Part shown: one piece after another, positions 18,607 through 26,454 of the stretch
Layout: every line of letters starts with the position of its first letter
Numbering within the stretch: position 1 is the stretch's first letter
Source: Chlorogloea sp. CCALA 695
GTDB lineage: Bacteria; Cyanobacteriota; Cyanobacteriia; Cyanobacteriales; Chroococcidiopsidaceae
Direction: 5' to 3'
NCBI RefSeq assembly: GCF_003003885.1
Contig: NZ_PVWN01000041.1
Location: 1-40,589 of the forward strand
DNA length: 40,589 nucleotides
Translations under genes and position numbers: made by a program
Notes under the pieces: generated by a model
Databases searched by the model: none
What the model was told of the DNA's origin: nothing
What the model saw: the letters and a program-made list of their open reading frames with translations, nothing else

Positions 18607-18845
18607 CTATTTTCTAAAAATATTTCCATCCGCAGCAATGCGATTAGCGATCGCCTTCAGGGTATCGCTTAGTTCATCACGGTTCATTGAGCTAATCCGC
18701 CCAGCTACCGAACCATGTAGATAATTGACATCTAAGGTTGGTTGGTTGCTTGCTAAGTAATCGCTGAATTAGCTCAATTTTTTCCTTCATAGGCAAGCTT
18801 TCGACTATAGGGAGTATTTCATCTAAATTAAATCTCAAATGATTA
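18607..18845 (-). pseudogene. Small hypothetical gene, frameshifted
   Basis: On the minus strand one frame reads LRFNLDEILPIVESLPMKEK then IELIQRLLSKQPT. At a slippage-prone CCAACCAACCAA tract (about 18735) the sense passes to another frame: LDVNYLHGSVAGRISSMNRD then ELSDTLKAIANRIAADGNIF and RK stop. The two halves together give an ~80-residue protein of unknown function. The frame change at a 4-bp repeat points to a simple slippage mutation. Confidence 0.4.
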
Positions 18846-19129
18846 TTTGAAACCACAATGTGTCTCTTTTTTAGAATGGAGATAAAATAATCTTAGTATC
18901 GGTTATAACCTCTTGTTAACCGCAATTCTACGGGTTTATTCTTAAAGTAAATAGTTTTTATATTAAGATTTTTAACGAGATCAAGCAAAAGTTTCTAAAT
19001 TACAAATAACAGACTTCATTAGTGATTTCTATTGAACACTGAAAGCAATTAACTATGAATATTTGAGGAGCGATACAAAGAAACGCTATGTTGAAAGCGA
19101 TTGCACAGCTACTAATAAAGCAGCAATGT
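18846..19129. other. AT-rich intergenic region
   Basis: About 280 bp with strong AT richness (around 18890-19020) and no open frame, repeat or stem that I can support. It separates the photolyase/IS region from the XRE gene and lies close to where the TTCTAGGGGA-bearing half of the window begins. Confidence 0.4.
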
Positions 19130-19441
19130 TTAAGCAACTTTACTTGACTGCTTTTCCCTTAATTGACTTGGCTGCTTTTCCTTTAACTGAGCAGCCGCCA
19201 TCATGATTGTTTGGTATAGCTGCTCATCATCCATTTTATCTACTGCTAACTGACACCAGAAGTAATGGTATGCACTGTCTGGTAAAGAAGTGACTACCCG
19301 CTCAAAATTGACTAAAGATAACTCTCCACCATTCTTGAATCGAGATATCTGAGCTTCAGTAATACCAGATGCTTCACTTAGCTGTTTGCCAGTGATTTTG
19401 TATTCATCAAAAGTTTGAATTAGTGCTTCTCTGAGTTTCAT
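19130..19441 (-). CDS. XRE-type HTH repressor-like protein
   Basis: A 103-aa protein with an N-terminal Cro/CI-type HTH: LIQTFDEYKITGKQLSEASG then ITEAQISRFKNGGE, residues ~7-40. The tail is charged and repetitive (AQLKEKQPSQLREKQSSKV). It is encoded by a near-duplicate ~25-bp DNA segment containing GACTTGGCTGCTTTTCC / TTGACTGCTTTTCCC at 19141-19182. It is divergent from the operon starting at 19761. A palindrome at 19507-19533, 66 bp upstream of its start, is a natural operator. Likely controls itself and perhaps the divergent operon. Confidence 0.75.
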   Translation of the reverse strand: MKLREALIQTFDEYKITGKQLSEASGITEAQISRFKNGGELSLVNFERVVTSLPDSAYHYFWCQLAVDKMDDEQLYQTIMMAAAQLKEKQPSQLREKQSSKVA

Positions 19442-19506
19442 GAAAAGATTTGTAACATGATTATCACTTGCGGCAAAAAGATGATAGTGTAATTACAATT
19501 TGCGAT

Positions 19507-19533
19507 AATCCTCTAGAACTTTTCTAGGGGATT
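19507..19533. promoter_or_regulatory. Palindromic operator candidate built from the TTCTAGGGGA motif
   Basis: The arms AATCCTCTAGAA (19507-19518) and TTCTAGGGGATT (19522-19533) are inverted with one mismatch around a CTT spacer. It sits in the divergent region between the XRE gene and the operon at 19761. Its right arm is the leftmost copy of the 10-mer dispersed through the right half of the window. Confidence 0.45.
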
Positions 19534-19704
19534 ACTCAAGGGTAGTGAAGATACTCATGAGTAATTTCAATTCTAGCACTAGGAGAAGCTGTAATTAAGT
19601 GGCACTTTAATCAATCTCTTACTGGATTGCTAAAACCACAAGAAGAATGCAGCTACTTTAAAAGGTGCTTTTCAGGGAACACTGAGTTTTCTTAAACAAA
19701 AATT

Positions 19705-19735
19705 AGCCCCGCTCTGTTATCAGCAAAGCGAGGCT
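19705..19735 (-). terminator. Hairpin with T tract on the minus strand
   Basis: AGCCCCGCT (19705-19713) pairs with AGCGAGGCT (19727-19735) with one mismatch. On the minus strand the stem is followed by AATTTTTG, a terminator-like arrangement. On the plus strand the stem lies 25 bp before the start at 19761 and could instead be a leader structure of that operon. Confidence 0.35.
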
Positions 19736-19760
19736 CTAATACACATTCAATGTACCAATT

Positions 19761-20591
19761 ATGACACATTCAAAGGCAAAAATTCAGGGGAAGTTTTACG
19801 CATTGCAAAATGACGAATGGGTAAAAGCTTGTCAGGAACTCACCCCAGCGCAGAGAGACGTTCTGTACTACCTCCGTACTCTAGACCCCTACGGTGATCG
19901 CCCTTTGAGTTTGGGTGTGACTGAGATTGCGCGTCAACTGAAGCTCGACAAATCTACCGTATCTAGAGCGCTCAAAGCACTCGATCAAAAGGGGTGGATC
20001 GATCTGGAGTTAATTCAGGTCAAAGCCAAAATACTCTCCCAAGGTAAGTGTTGTTCTGACGCAACAGCGTTGCCTCCAGACAACAGCGTTGCGTCAGAAC
20101 AACCAGCGCGATCGCTACGCAACGAGGATGATCCTGACGCAACGGGCGCGATCGCTACGCAACGGGCGCGATCGCTACGCAACAACCAAGACTCAGAACC
20201 AAGTAACAGTGAGGCTTCCAACACCTCTAAGACTATTAAGACTTATTCAGACTTAATAAAGACTCTCTCAGAAGGCGAGAGAGAGAATTTTTTGAATTTT
20301 GGTTTAGAGAAATGTAAGTCACTTCCTAAGCTGCCGCAATTGCCCTTGAAATGGATTGAGGCACACTGGGAGGAGTTGTACGCACAATTCAAGTCCACGC
20401 CGGAATCTGCCGCCGCCGCCATCGCGGATACAGATTGGACGCAGCACTCGGACTGGGAGGAGTGGTTGGGAGGAATGCGTGAGGGTGTCCCTCGGTTTGT
20501 GGCGCTGGGAACGTGCTTTAACCGCAAGATGCGGCGCGCGATCGCAGACTGGGCTGATGAACGGGGCTTGATTTGGGGGACTGAATCATGA
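19761..20591 (+). CDS. Winged-helix DNA-binding protein, first gene of operon
   Basis: A 276-aa protein. Residues ~22-80 form a replication-initiator- or MarR-like winged helix: ELTPAQRDVLYYLRTLD, VTEIARQLKLDKSTVSRALK and ALDQKGWIDLEL. The middle (~95-160) is a low-complexity linker made of in-frame repeats encoded by HIP1-containing DNA (ARSLRN units). The C-terminal ~100 residues are conserved-looking: LPLKWIEAHWEELYAQFKST, WEEWLGGMREGVPRFVALGT and FNRKMRRAIADWADERGLIW. Its stop overlaps the next start by 4 bp (ATGA). A role in replication or control of a mobile unit is plausible, not shown. Confidence 0.7.
   Translation: MTHSKAKIQGKFYALQNDEWVKACQELTPAQRDVLYYLRTLDPYGDRPLSLGVTEIARQLKLDKSTVSRALKALDQKGWIDLELIQVKAKILSQGKCCSDATALPPDNSVASEQPARSLRNEDDPDATGAIATQRARSLRNNQDSEPSNSEASNTSKTIKTYSDLIKTLSEGERENFLNFGLEKCKSLPKLPQLPLKWIEAHWEELYAQFKSTPESAAAAIADTDWTQHSDWEEWLGGMREGVPRFVALGTCFNRKMRRAIADWADERGLIWGTES
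20053..20183 (+). repeat. HIP1-containing tandem and inverted repeats inside a gene
   Basis: GTTCTGACGCAAC (20053-20065) is matched by its inverse GTTGCGTCAGAAC (20088-20100). Three identical copies of GCGCGATCGCTACGCAAC follow at 20106-20123, 20146-20163 and 20166-20183. Further ACGCAAC boxes lie between them. All units keep the reading frame and encode ARSLRN-type segments in a flexible linker. Confidence 0.85.
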
Positions 20592-21091
20592 ATATAAAAA
20601 AACTGCCTCGTAGCCCGATGCGACCGGAAAAAGAGCCAGGGGTAGAAACAGAAATTTGGCAGCCAAGTTGGAAGTGTTTTTGCTGCCACGATACCGGAAT
20701 TATTCACCCACACCTGGCAACTTTAGCAATTGATGAATATGACTATAACCGCGACAAATTACCCAGATGCGTCAATCCTGGCTGCAAAGCAGAAAGCGAT
20801 TGGGATAGTGAAGCCTTAGCTGATTCCATTGACTACCGGATTGGTGCAGCAACCTGTCAGCAATTGGACGCAATTTCACGAGAAGACTGGAGACAGACAG
20901 CACGTACTCAGCAGATAAACATTCAGGCTTTGGCTCAAGAGATGAGCTTAAGGAAACGTGATCGCACAGCAATTGAAGAAGTGGAGGCGCAACAACGGCA
21001 TTGGGAAGCTAGTAATGCCGATCCCTCACAGTTGAGAGCGATGGCGCTGGAGTATTTGGGCAATGAATATATAAGAGGCAATCCACTATGA
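20588..21091 (+). CDS. Hypothetical protein with a four-cysteine zinc site
   Basis: A 167-aa protein translationally coupled on both sides (4-bp ATGA overlaps with the genes before and after). An N-terminal zinc-ribbon-like region has WKCFCCHDTG (residues ~29-38) and a second pair LPRCVNPGC near 60-68. The C-terminal half is helical and charged (TARTQQINIQALAQEMSLRK, AIEEVEAQQRHWEASNADPS). Family not recognised. The position between a winged-helix protein and the gene at 21088 suggests a nucleic-acid role within one functional unit. Confidence 0.75.
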   Translation: MNIKKLPRSPMRPEKEPGVETEIWQPSWKCFCCHDTGIIHPHLATLAIDEYDYNRDKLPRCVNPGCKAESDWDSEALADSIDYRIGAATCQQLDAISREDWRQTARTQQINIQALAQEMSLRKRDRTAIEEVEAQQRHWEASNADPSQLRAMALEYLGNEYIRGNPL

Positions 21092-22752
21092 CTACAAAGT
21101 TAAGTAATGGCGTTGTAAAAGATTTCCAAGTAGGCGATCGCGTCGTTTGGGACAAGGCTGGCAATTCTATCTATGAAGTTGTCAAAATCTCAGGAGAAGG
21201 GATAACTATTAACCTCCTTGAGTCCCATCCCCAAAAAATATACTCTCCGGCAAAGCGGCGTGTGTCATTAGATGAAATTGAGCCGCTAGATATAGGGTCT
21301 AATGACCAACACCACGCTAAAAGTTCTAGGGGATTTGTAGTACCTGATCACATAGAACACTCAATATCAAGCTTTTTTGTCAAACGGCAAGTTTCCCAGG
21401 AACTCGAAAAATGCTCGTACAACTTGACCTCTGTAGTGGGGTCGGCGCAGGTTTTCCCCTTGCAGGACTTATCACTGGAGGATTCCAACTCAAAGGATTA
21501 TGCGAAATCGATAAATTCTGTCATGACCGACTACGCGATCGCTTCCCTAAAATCCCTATCCACCCTGACGTGCGATCGTTACAGTTCCACTCTAGAGAGT
21601 TCAAAATCGTCTCTAGTAGTCCGCCGTGCCAGCCCTTTTCGGTTGAAGGCAAACGTAGAGGCTTGGCAGATAAACGTGACTGTATCCCCGCCGTCCTGCA
21701 TACCATCAAATCAGTACAACCAAACTTCTTTGCCATTGAAAACGTGCCAGGACTGCTCAGTTGCCCCCTCAGCCCTGGCGAACCAACTGGCTCATATTTC
21801 GCATATCTGCTCCGGGAAATTTGGCGAAGCGGGTACGATGCACAATGGCTTTGTGTCGGTAGCGGCGACATTGGCGCTCCCTTCCTTAGACGCAGATTAT
21901 TACTGGTTGGAATCTCCCGGAGCCTTGAGTTCCGACGTGAGCCGAAGTCCTGGACTGAGCAAGTCCGAGGGCAAGTGGCAGAAGTCAGGACTGCTAAAGC
22001 GCGGAGAAGTTGCCAACCCGGATTTCCTAGAGCAATGCTTCGGACTCCCGCGCAACTGGACATCCCCCCAGGAGTGCCGGACGGCAACGGAATTGTTAGA
22101 GCAAGACGCGCAGCGCTTGGCAATTGCTTCGATCCTAGAGTTGCAAGTATCGCCCTCCGCCGCGTCCTTTACCTCAATTCCCTCTGTAAATAATTACAGT
22201 CGCGGCGTTCTAGAGGAAACTAATTTATACGCATTCGTAATTCCCCTAGAACTAAAATCCGACGAACAGGATAGCAACAAAAAAGTTCTAGGGGAAACTA
22301 ATTACTTAGCTCCCGTAATTCCCCTAGAACTAAAACAACAGCAAAGTTTAATTCAAGAGAAAACTAATTTATACGCATTCGTAATTCCCCTAGAACTAAA
22401 ACCTGAACAGAATTTAGTTCTAGGGGATAACCAAAATAAATCATTTCCCCTAGAACTAGAGCCAACGACTAAAAGAAAAGCTAGTGGCTGGTTAGAACGT
22501 TACACCAAAAGCAAGAAGCTCAAAGGTGGCGCGATCGCAACTTATCCCCGTGTAGAAGGTGAGCGAGAGCCGAACAACTCAGAGCATTGGTATTGGATGT
22601 GGCGCTATGAATTAAAAGACTCTAGCGCAGCCAGTTCTAGGGGATATCGCACTAAAGCCTTTCACATTGAGATATCTAAAGTCCTCGTTGTGAAAAGTGC
22701 AATTGCCCAAGGAGTGGGGATAGACCAGATTTTGTCAATTGTCAGATCATAG
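21088..22752 (+). CDS. Long hypothetical protein overlapping a C5 methyltransferase in another frame
   Basis: 554 codons without a stop. Residues 1-68 resemble an SH3/KOW-like domain (FQVGDRVVWDKAGNSIYEVV). Residues ~268-345 look like real protein (DADYYWLESPGALSSDVSRS, FLEQCFGLPRNWTSPQECRT). Residues ~373-455 hold four VIPLELK repeats encoded by inverted-repeat DNA. Residues ~460-554 match a cyanobacterial C-terminal module (ASGWLERYTKSKKLKGGAIA, EHWYWMWRYEL, AIAQGVGIDQIL). Codons 109-369 overlap the methyltransferase at 21411-22193 in a different frame. The start overlaps the previous stop by 4 bp. The ends are probably coding; whether the overlapped middle is translated in this frame is the open question. 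An alternative is separate short genes. Confidence 0.6.
   Translation: MTTKLSNGVVKDFQVGDRVVWDKAGNSIYEVVKISGEGITINLLESHPQKIYSPAKRRVSLDEIEPLDIGSNDQHHAKSSRGFVVPDHIEHSISSFFVKRQVSQELEKCSYNLTSVVGSAQVFPLQDLSLEDSNSKDYAKSINSVMTDYAIASLKSLSTLTCDRYSSTLESSKSSLVVRRASPFRLKANVEAWQINVTVSPPSCIPSNQYNQTSLPLKTCQDCSVAPSALANQLAHISHICSGKFGEAGTMHNGFVSVAATLALPSLDADYYWLESPGALSSDVSRSPGLSKSEGKWQKSGLLKRGEVANPDFLEQCFGLPRNWTSPQECRTATELLEQDAQRLAIASILELQVSPSAASFTSIPSVNNYSRGVLEETNLYAFVIPLELKSDEQDSNKKVLGETNYLAPVIPLELKQQQSLIQEKTNLYAFVIPLELKPEQNLVLGDNQNKSFPLELEPTTKRKASGWLERYTKSKKLKGGAIATYPRVEGEREPNNSEHWYWMWRYELKDSSAASSRGYRTKAFHIEISKVLVVKSAIAQGVGIDQILSIVRS
21411..22193 (+). CDS. DNA (cytosine-5) methyltransferase, compact
   Basis: A 260-aa Dcm-type enzyme that would transfer methyl from SAM to cytosine C5. 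Visible motifs: I LDLCSGVGAG (residues 5-14), IV SSSPPCQPFS with catalytic Cys 73, VI FAIENVPGLL (107-116), VIII GSGDIGAPFLRRRLLLVG (150-167) and X RRAALGNCFDPRVASIALRR (232-251). Only about 65 residues lie between VIII and X, a very short target-recognition region for this family. It is encoded entirely inside the open frame 21088-22752, in a different frame. No partner restriction gene is adjacent. Lone methyltransferases of this kind are common on mobile elements. Specificity cannot be read from the sequence. Confidence 0.88.
   Translation: MLVQLDLCSGVGAGFPLAGLITGGFQLKGLCEIDKFCHDRLRDRFPKIPIHPDVRSLQFHSREFKIVSSSPPCQPFSVEGKRRGLADKRDCIPAVLHTIKSVQPNFFAIENVPGLLSCPLSPGEPTGSYFAYLLREIWRSGYDAQWLCVGSGDIGAPFLRRRLLLVGISRSLEFRREPKSWTEQVRGQVAEVRTAKARRSCQPGFPRAMLRTPAQLDIPPGVPDGNGIVRARRAALGNCFDPRVASIALRRVLYLNSLCK
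22206..22458. repeat. Four in-frame units bounded by inverted TTCTAGGGGA/TCCCCTAGAA
   Basis: Units at about 22207-22256, 22285-22334, 22356-22400 and 22417-22458. Units 1, 2 and 4 open with GTTCTAGGGGA or a one-base variant, and all close with TTCCCCTAGAAC. Each complete unit can form a hairpin with ~10-bp arms. All are translated in the same frame as (V)LGETN...VIPLELK repeats. Units 1 and 3 share the core ACTAATTTATACGCATTCG exactly. Confidence 0.88.
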
Positions 22753-22762
22753 TAGAGCTAAA

Positions 22763-22939
22763 GTAGGCGTATTCCCCGCGCTGTAAGCCTACCTAAAAAT
22801 AAGGTGGAAGCTGTCTCTCTTGCGATCGCACGTTCATGGTCGCAAGAGAAAATTTGGAATTTTATCCAAGGAACTGAAGATAAATAGCAAAATAACTCCC
22901 AAACTTCCTCTCTTTAGAAATTATTTAAGGAAGTTTGGG
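22763..22939. other. Three consecutive hairpins downstream of the operon
   Basis: GTAGGC/GCCTAC (22763-22792), TCTCTTGCGA/TCGCAAGAGA (22816-22849, perfect 10 bp, containing HIP1) and CCCAAACTTCC/GGAAGTTTGGG (22898-22939, perfect 11 bp). None has a clear T tract. They follow the stop at 22752 and may mark the 3' end of the operon transcript or a processed RNA. Confidence 0.5.
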
Positions 22940-23025
22940 CAACATAAGTAGGTTACAAGAGTGTGGCTTGAATTAAAGAGACACCTAAAATTGTTGATTG
23001 CCTCCCTAGTCCAACCTTTAAATGA

Positions 23026-23583
23026 ATGCCTACTATGTTATCGATTAATCCATTTGCACTCCCCTATATTCTCTACAAAGACAAAGCTAACTTGCCTAAT
23101 TCCTCAGGTATTTACTATGTTTTAAACCGCTACAAGCGGGAAATTGTTTATATCGGTAGAGCCAAAAACATTAGAAGTCGCTGGAAAAATCATCATCGTG
23201 CTTGGGATGTTGGGATACTTGAATCTATTTATAACGATGGTAGAATTACTATTGCTTGGGAGATTTATGCAGAAAATTATTTGAAAGAGCTTGAGAATAG
23301 AAGAATTCAGGAACTCAAGCCAATTATTAATTGGAAAAATTTAGAAGACTCTGACCAATATTTGTACCGGGAACATGGCTGGCAGAACTCTCCTGGTTAC
23401 TATCGCTACATTATGAGTAATTTACCTGAAGAAACTGCCGCAACTTTTTCTGAAGGAGACTTAAACTATTTAAGAAACAAGCCACGTTTACTTGAAGCAG
23501 TTGATTATGGGTCACGACAAGTAACGGAACCAAAAATGGTAATAAGAAGCCTTCTAACCTCTTTTTGCTATGTACATACATAG
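23026..23583 (+). CDS. GIY-YIG nuclease domain protein
   Basis: A 185-aa protein with a GIY-YIG fold at residues ~25-100: SSGIYYVLNRYKREIVYIGR then AKNIRSRWKNHH. The catalytic Arg is likely in this segment and the Glu candidate lies in LENRRIQELKPIINW. Such single-strand-cutting domains occur in homing, repair and mobile-element proteins. The C-terminal third is not recognised. The gene ends at short palindromes (CTATGTACATACATAG and ATGTATATACAT, 23568-23602), so its tail may have been altered. It stands alone between the operon and a broken DUF4238 gene. Confidence 0.75.
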   Translation: MPTMLSINPFALPYILYKDKANLPNSSGIYYVLNRYKREIVYIGRAKNIRSRWKNHHRAWDVGILESIYNDGRITIAWEIYAENYLKELENRRIQELKPIINWKNLEDSDQYLYREHGWQNSPGYYRYIMSNLPEETAATFSEGDLNYLRNKPRLLEAVDYGSRQVTEPKMVIRSLLTSFCYVHT

Positions 23584-23700
23584 TTTTGTCATGTATATAC
23601 ATAGTCAATTATCTAAAAACTTACCTCTAAACATTTGAGAGTATGAAATTAAAACGTCTACTTGGTATAGATTCCAAGCTTATTCCGGTTTTCTGTTCCA

Positions 23701-24449
23701 ATGATTGTCGCTACCCTAAATCGAGGTAAATTCTCGTTGAATCAGCCCACTCATGCAAATCTTCGTCAGGCTGCCCTGCTTCTACCTTTTACTTTCGATC
23801 TTCACTTTAAGCTTATCGTTAATCAAACAAGAAAACCTTTCATTACATCAGACCATCCAGTGGTTCTCTACAATCAGTTTCTCGAAGATAAAAAAAGCTA
23901 TGGGAGCAATACTGGAATAGCTTGCAAAGGTCTTGAAATTTTTATTCCTCTGTCTCCAAGCCATCTGTTAATTTTTTTTGATGGTAATGTTTACAAAATA
24001 GGAAGTAAGAGTAACTTTCTCGTCGTTATTACCTCTGAAACCGATGTAGAAAATTTGAATCTACTTCAATGTATAAGTGCAAACGAAAATCTTTATTTCA
24101 ATCAAGAAGTAACTGAACTGCAAATCAGTCACTTAATGAGACGAGCTACTCAATATAGAAACACAACAAAAGCTAATGTTAACGAGTTTACTAGCTCTCA
24201 AAATAACAATAAAATACGTGTTCTTCTACATACACTTTTGATGTAAAGTGTCGTTTGTCACTAGATTTTGTCCATATGCTCAAGAAAGCAAGGCAATATA
24301 ATCTAGGAGAAAAAGTTTTTCATGTAAGGAATCAGAAGCTCTGCGACTTACATCAGCATTTTTTAGAGTTTGTCAAAAAAGGAAAGTATCAAGAAAGTGA
24401 ATTTTTAAAGTTTGTTGAAGATGTGTCTCCGAGCTATGAATTTGGATAA
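23701..24449 (+). pseudogene. DUF4238 gene, 5'-truncated and frameshifted
   Basis: The part 23701-24246 has the DUF4238 core: FKLIVNQTRKPFITSDHPVV then LYNQFL, and later LEIFIPLSPSHLLIFF. The frame then meets TAA at about 24244. The neighbouring frame continues (DVKCRLSLDFVHMLKKARQY, NLGEKVFHVRNQKLC) to TAA 24449. The usual N-terminal QHYVPQ-type region of this family is absent upstream, so the gene has lost its start as well. The function of DUF4238 is unknown to me; these genes are common in accessory DNA. Confidence 0.7.
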
Positions 24450-24626
24450 GAATTTTGGGACAAATTAATCTACAAGCTGGCATTAGTCATGATTGTACCA
24501 GTTGAGAGGCTGTAACGCTAAAACATCCACTTTATAGATAGGCACAATGGGGAAAAGAAATTGTTGCAGCTTCCCCTTTGGAAACTGGTTGCTACAAACG
24601 TAGTGCAAATTAAGGAGGGAAAAGTG

Positions 24627-24794
24627 ATGTTTCCGAAACTAATGTTAGCAGTGACTATGACATTCGCCCTCAACCTATTACTGGAAATAAACCCACCAGC
24701 CAATACTCAGACTGCCATCGGCGCTAGAGTTGATTTTGCAAAAATACTAAAAGTCCGAATAATTGGGCTTGCGTCTATATCAAATGACAAGTAA
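24627..24794 (+). CDS. Short membrane or secreted peptide (55 aa)
   Basis: ATG 24627 follows a very strong ribosome site, TAAGGAGGGAAAAGTG. The product starts MFPKLMLAVTMTFALNLLLE, a signal- or anchor-like hydrophobic helix, followed by INPPANTQTAIGARVDFAKI and a short tail. Family not recognised. The ribosome site is the main reason to believe it is translated; upstream in-frame ATGs have none. Confidence 0.5.
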   Translation: MFPKLMLAVTMTFALNLLLEINPPANTQTAIGARVDFAKILKVRIIGLASISNDK

Positions 24795-25075
24795 AAAATC
24801 TCTAAACAAATGGCGCACCCCATAAAGTCAAATTTTCCTTATTAAACGGCGATCGCCACCTTTCAAGTCAGCCCCAACTCCATCTGCTGCCCTAGTCTAG
24901 TTTGTATAGGTGCATCCCACCAAAACGCTATATTGACTGCACGGGCTTTCCTGTGCTGGTAATGCAGACTTTTGTAATAAATCCCCTAGAACTAATGTGA
25001 TCGCCCCCCAGTTTTTGGGAAAGCTAGAACGGTAGGAAAAATCATGCTTAAAGGCACAAAGAGCGAGCGCATCTT

Positions 25076-26398
25076 ATGAGTCACTTCCCCATTATCCTAA
25101 TTCCATCATCAATCCAGCAAGCAAAATCAGCACATCCACCGACACTTATATTCCCCGATTCATTACCCCAACACCCAGGAACAAAACCACAGAAAATTAA
25201 CAACCCCCTCATCGCAGTAGAAGTGGCACTAACTATAATAATCAGCACTGTCATAACTTCTGGTGGCGGTGCAGGATGGGGGTTTTTGTCATTTGTTACT
25301 GCCGCTTGTGCGATCACATTTCAAGCATGGCAACAAATCAAAACCTATCCTCAACGTAAGCGCGATCATCAGCGCGAGGCTGGCGCTTATCCCAAGAAAC
25401 TTGAAGATTATAATTACAAAAAGCGCCACTACGAACAGGAAAACAAAGCATCTCAAAGCCCAGAACGGGTTGCTGAATTTCAGTACAAGCTGCTGCGGGA
25501 TGTTCTTCGTCGGACTAGCGCCCACGATGGCGACCACAGTGTTGCCACACGGGGTTGCTCAGAAGCTAAGTTTGGCGATCATCTGAAAAGATATTTTCCG
25601 GGTAAAATTCATTCTGGGCTAACGCTCAAAATTCCAAATTTTGACCATCCTTACACCCCAGACTTTGCTTACGTTGACTCATCGCTAAAACTGCACATTG
25701 ATATTGAGTTAGATGAGCCATACGCTCATAACACTAAAGAGCCTATGCATTATCTAGGCGCTTGGAAAGACAACAACCGGAACGACTTTTTTCTTGATAA
25801 GGGCTGGCTTGTAATCCGCTTTAGCGAGGAGCAAGTTGTTTGCCATCCCAAAAGCTGCCGCAAAACTATTGCCAGTGTGATCGCCGAAGTTCTAGGGGAT
25901 AACTCAGTATTGAATCAATTTGTCAATGTTCCTAACTTGCAAGAAATGCGGCAATGGACTCAAAGCGAGGCAGAAGATATGGCTGCTAGTGACTACCGGA
26001 ATAAATATTCGCAACAACCTAGCGAACTTGCTGATAGTCCAATTGAAGTCAACCCACAAGTGTCCAAAACAGCTTTGCCAAATCCTAGCCGCGCTCAGAG
26101 TCGTGGGGCTGCACGAAAAGCAAGACTTGCTGGTTTGTCCACATCATCGCCAAAGTCTAATTATATTGATGAACAAGTTGCAATCATAAAAACTGGCAAG
26201 AAGGCTCATAGCTCTTTGCTAGATGATATTTTCGCTGCATCTCACCAAGGTGATAGAGAGAAGATGGAAGAAGCTTTATTAGTTTTAGAAGGAGTTGAAA
26301 AACGCGGTTTTAATAAAGTAGTTTGTCAAGGATACACTATGAAAATCCGTACTAAAGCACTACAAGAGTTTAATAATAAAATAGCTCGAACAGATTAG
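25076..26398 (+). CDS. Membrane-anchored protein with PD-(D/E)XK-like (DUF559/Vsr-type) nuclease domain
   Basis: A 440-aa protein. Two hydrophobic helices (residues ~44-62 and 67-86) are followed by a charged helical linker. A nuclease-like core spans ~130-260: EAKFGDHL (E163), YTPDFAYVDSSLKLHIDIEL with D196 and E211, a DEPY turn, and FFLDKGWLVIRFSEEQV. The order PDF...DIEL-D...GW-x-V-I/L-R-F matches Vsr/DUF559-type endonuclease folds. The C-terminal 150 residues are variable, then helical. The gene contains one TTCTAGGGGA motif (25890). It stands 2.3 kb after the stop of the operon that overlaps the methyltransferase. A link to that enzyme is conceivable but not shown. Confidence 0.65.
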   Translation: MSHFPIILIPSSIQQAKSAHPPTLIFPDSLPQHPGTKPQKINNPLIAVEVALTIIISTVITSGGGAGWGFLSFVTAACAITFQAWQQIKTYPQRKRDHQREAGAYPKKLEDYNYKKRHYEQENKASQSPERVAEFQYKLLRDVLRRTSAHDGDHSVATRGCSEAKFGDHLKRYFPGKIHSGLTLKIPNFDHPYTPDFAYVDSSLKLHIDIELDEPYAHNTKEPMHYLGAWKDNNRNDFFLDKGWLVIRFSEEQVVCHPKSCRKTIASVIAEVLGDNSVLNQFVNVPNLQEMRQWTQSEAEDMAASDYRNKYSQQPSELADSPIEVNPQVSKTALPNPSRAQSRGAARKARLAGLSTSSPKSNYIDEQVAIIKTGKKAHSSLLDDIFAASHQGDREKMEEALLVLEGVEKRGFNKVVCQGYTMKIRTKALQEFNNKIARTD

Positions 26399-26454
26399 AT
26401 TTTTAGTTATGAGCAACGCATACAATTGAGATTCAAGCTTACTTTTTCCTATTA

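Noticed and set aside
22206-22458. CRISPR-like array
   Set aside because: Only four units, each itself palindromic and translated in frame; the intervening parts are not spacer-like and no cas gene is near.
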